From Burkholderia stabilis (GTDB lineage: Bacteria; Pseudomonadota; Gammaproteobacteria; Burkholderiales; Burkholderiaceae): a DNA stretch of 64,000 nucleotides. A program made the translations under genes and the position numbers. Within the stretch, counting starts at the first letter, position 1. Every line of letters starts with the position of its first letter. The notes below the pieces were generated by a model, which saw only the letters and a list, made by a program, of their open reading frames with translations, made no database searches and was not told the origin of the DNA. This document shows positions 63,066 to 64,000 of this stretch, piece by piece. Location of the stretch: the NCBI RefSeq assembly GCF_001742165.1, contig NZ_CP016444.1:248001-312000 (forward strand), given 5' to 3'.

Positions 63066-64000
63066 CCGCGCGAATGGCGGTGCTCGCGCTCGTGCCGCTG
63101 CCCGACACGACGCTCGACGCGCTGCGGCGCGACTACGCGCTCCACTACCACCCGGACGGGATGCCGGCCGATCTGACGGAAGCCGGCGCGATCCGCGCGG
63201 TCGTGACGAACGGCACGTGCGGGCTCGACGACGCGCGCATCGCGCGCCTGCCCGCGCTCGAAATCGTCTGCGCATTCGGCGCGGGCTACGAGAACGTCGA
63301 CCTCGCCGCCGCCGCGCGGCGCGGCATCGTCGTCACGCACGCGCCGGGCACCAATGCACCGACCGTCGCCGACCACGCGATCGGCATGCTGCTCGCGCTC
63401 GCGCGCGGCTACGCGCCGCTCACCGGCGCGGTGCGGGCCGGCCGCTGGCACGCATCGCGCGGCGCGCGGCCGACGCTCACGGGCGCCACGCTCGGCGTGA
63501 TCGGCATGGGCCGCATCGGCCGGCTGATCGTCGCGCGCGCGCAGGGTTTCGCGATGACGATCGGCTATCACGCGCGCGGCCCGCACGACGACGCGCCGGG
63601 CCGCTACTACGCCGATCCCGTGCAACTCGCGGCCGACAGCGACTTTCTCGTGATCGCGTGCCACGGCGGCCCGTCCACCCGGCATCTCGTCGACCGCGCG
63701 GTGCTGCGCGCACTCGGGCCGCACGGCCATGTCGTCAACGTCGCGCGCGGCTCGGTGCTCGATACCGCCGCGCTGCTCGACGCGCTCGACGCGGGCGACA
63801 TCGCCGGCGCGGGCCTCGACGTACTCGAGCACGAACCCGACGTGCCGGCCGCGCTGTTCGACCATCCCGACGTGCTCGTCACGCCGCACGTCGCGGGCCG
63901 CTCGCCCGCCGCCTGGCTCGCGCAGCGCGACGCGCTGCTCGCGAGCCTCGCCCAGCACTTCTCCCGCCTGCCCGTCGAATTAGCGGTGCGCACCGCGTAG
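63062..64000 (+). CDS. D-isomer-specific 2-hydroxyacid dehydrogenase
   Basis: 312 aa from GTG 63062 (ATG at 63074 is the alternative). NAD(P) site GVIGMGRIGRL near 145-155; catalytic Arg in VNVARGSVLD, Glu in LDVLEHEPD and His in VTPHVAGRSP. The FGAGYENVDLAAAARRGIVV segment is typical. Reduces a 2-keto acid to the D-hydroxyacid, or the reverse: the glyoxylate/hydroxypyruvate reductase branch. Cotranscribed with the small VOC gene. The stop codon is the last base of the window, so anything downstream is unknown. Confidence 0.92.
   Translation: MTARMAVLALVPLPDTTLDALRRDYALHYHPDGMPADLTEAGAIRAVVTNGTCGLDDARIARLPALEIVCAFGAGYENVDLAAAARRGIVVTHAPGTNAPTVADHAIGMLLALARGYAPLTGAVRAGRWHASRGARPTLTGATLGVIGMGRIGRLIVARAQGFAMTIGYHARGPHDDAPGRYYADPVQLAADSDFLVIACHGGPSTRHLVDRAVLRALGPHGHVVNVARGSVLDTAALLDALDAGDIAGAGLDVLEHEPDVPAALFDHPDVLVTPHVAGRSPAAWLAQRDALLASLAQHFSRLPVELAVRTA

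Overview
The window is one contiguous stretch of a high-GC genome that is almost certainly Burkholderia, most likely the Burkholderia cepacia complex and probably a secondary chromosome. The basis is the codon bias, the many LysR/AraC/GntR-controlled catabolic islands, the H-NS-like protein of the SGRGxxPxW type, the LysR/pirin/WrbA locus and a complete 3-hydroxyanthranilate degradation operon. No rRNA, tRNA, CRISPR array or insertion sequence was seen. Coding density is high. The lowest-GC, gene-poor stretches are 15889-16806 and 29002-30008, with a further atypical patch around 21300-22255.

Layout. 1-8183: end of a secreted beta-propeller protein, then a minus-strand amine or amino-acid catabolic operon (APC permease, class III aminotransferase, aldehyde dehydrogenase, 22-codon ORF, MlrC-like M81 protein) divergent from an AraC regulator. 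8498-17916: a three-part fusion protein (alpha/beta-hydrolase fold plus PEP-synthase-like domains), a permuted papain-like protein, a DUF169 protein, a MarR-GNAT fusion with its own operator pair, an LprI-like protein, a membrane-anchored protein of unknown function and an orphan PotF-type binding protein. 18059-22255: LOG-family protein with an MFS transporter, an H-NS-like protein, and an F-box-like repeat protein with an apparently frameshifted tail. 22256-29001: aspartoacylase-like protein/MHS transporter/LysR operon, DUF389 protein, RmlD-like reductase, DoxX. 30009-31523: an orphan fliD behind a 1-kb AT-richer leader. 31711-38393: two secreted or orphan proteins and an operon of DUF3311, Na+/solute symporter, amidohydrolase and COG0523 GTPase. 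38619-42347: a class II Fic protein with four half-sites upstream, and the LysR/pirin/wrbA locus closed by two strong hairpins. 42357-55198: small secreted protein, lrgAB (lrgA frameshifted), then permease, kynU, nbaD, C, F, G, I, J (frameshifted), H, E and a LysR regulator. 55307-64000: an ABC transporter and enzyme cluster built around a GntR regulator.

Function. Two catabolic systems dominate the right half. The kynU-nba operon should take kynurenine or 3-hydroxykynurenine, through anthranilate or 3-hydroxyanthranilate, and the latter on to pyruvate and acetyl-CoA. The last 8.7 kb is the best candidate for an undescribed system. One minus-strand operon (FAH-family hydrolase, NMT1-like binding protein, VOC dioxygenase-like protein, permease, ATPase), a minus-strand pair (DapA-like aldolase, alpha/beta-hydrolase) and a plus-strand pair (small VOC protein, 2-hydroxyacid dehydrogenase) surround one GntR gene. 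Both divergent promoter regions carry three GTATAC-like boxes at exactly 20-bp intervals, so all transcription units can be assigned to one regulon from the sequence alone. The substrate is unknown.

Caution. Three genes (lrgA, nbaJ and the F-box-like gene) look broken by single-base indels, two of them clearly in G/C runs. Such clustering suggests consensus errors in the sequence as much as real mutations.
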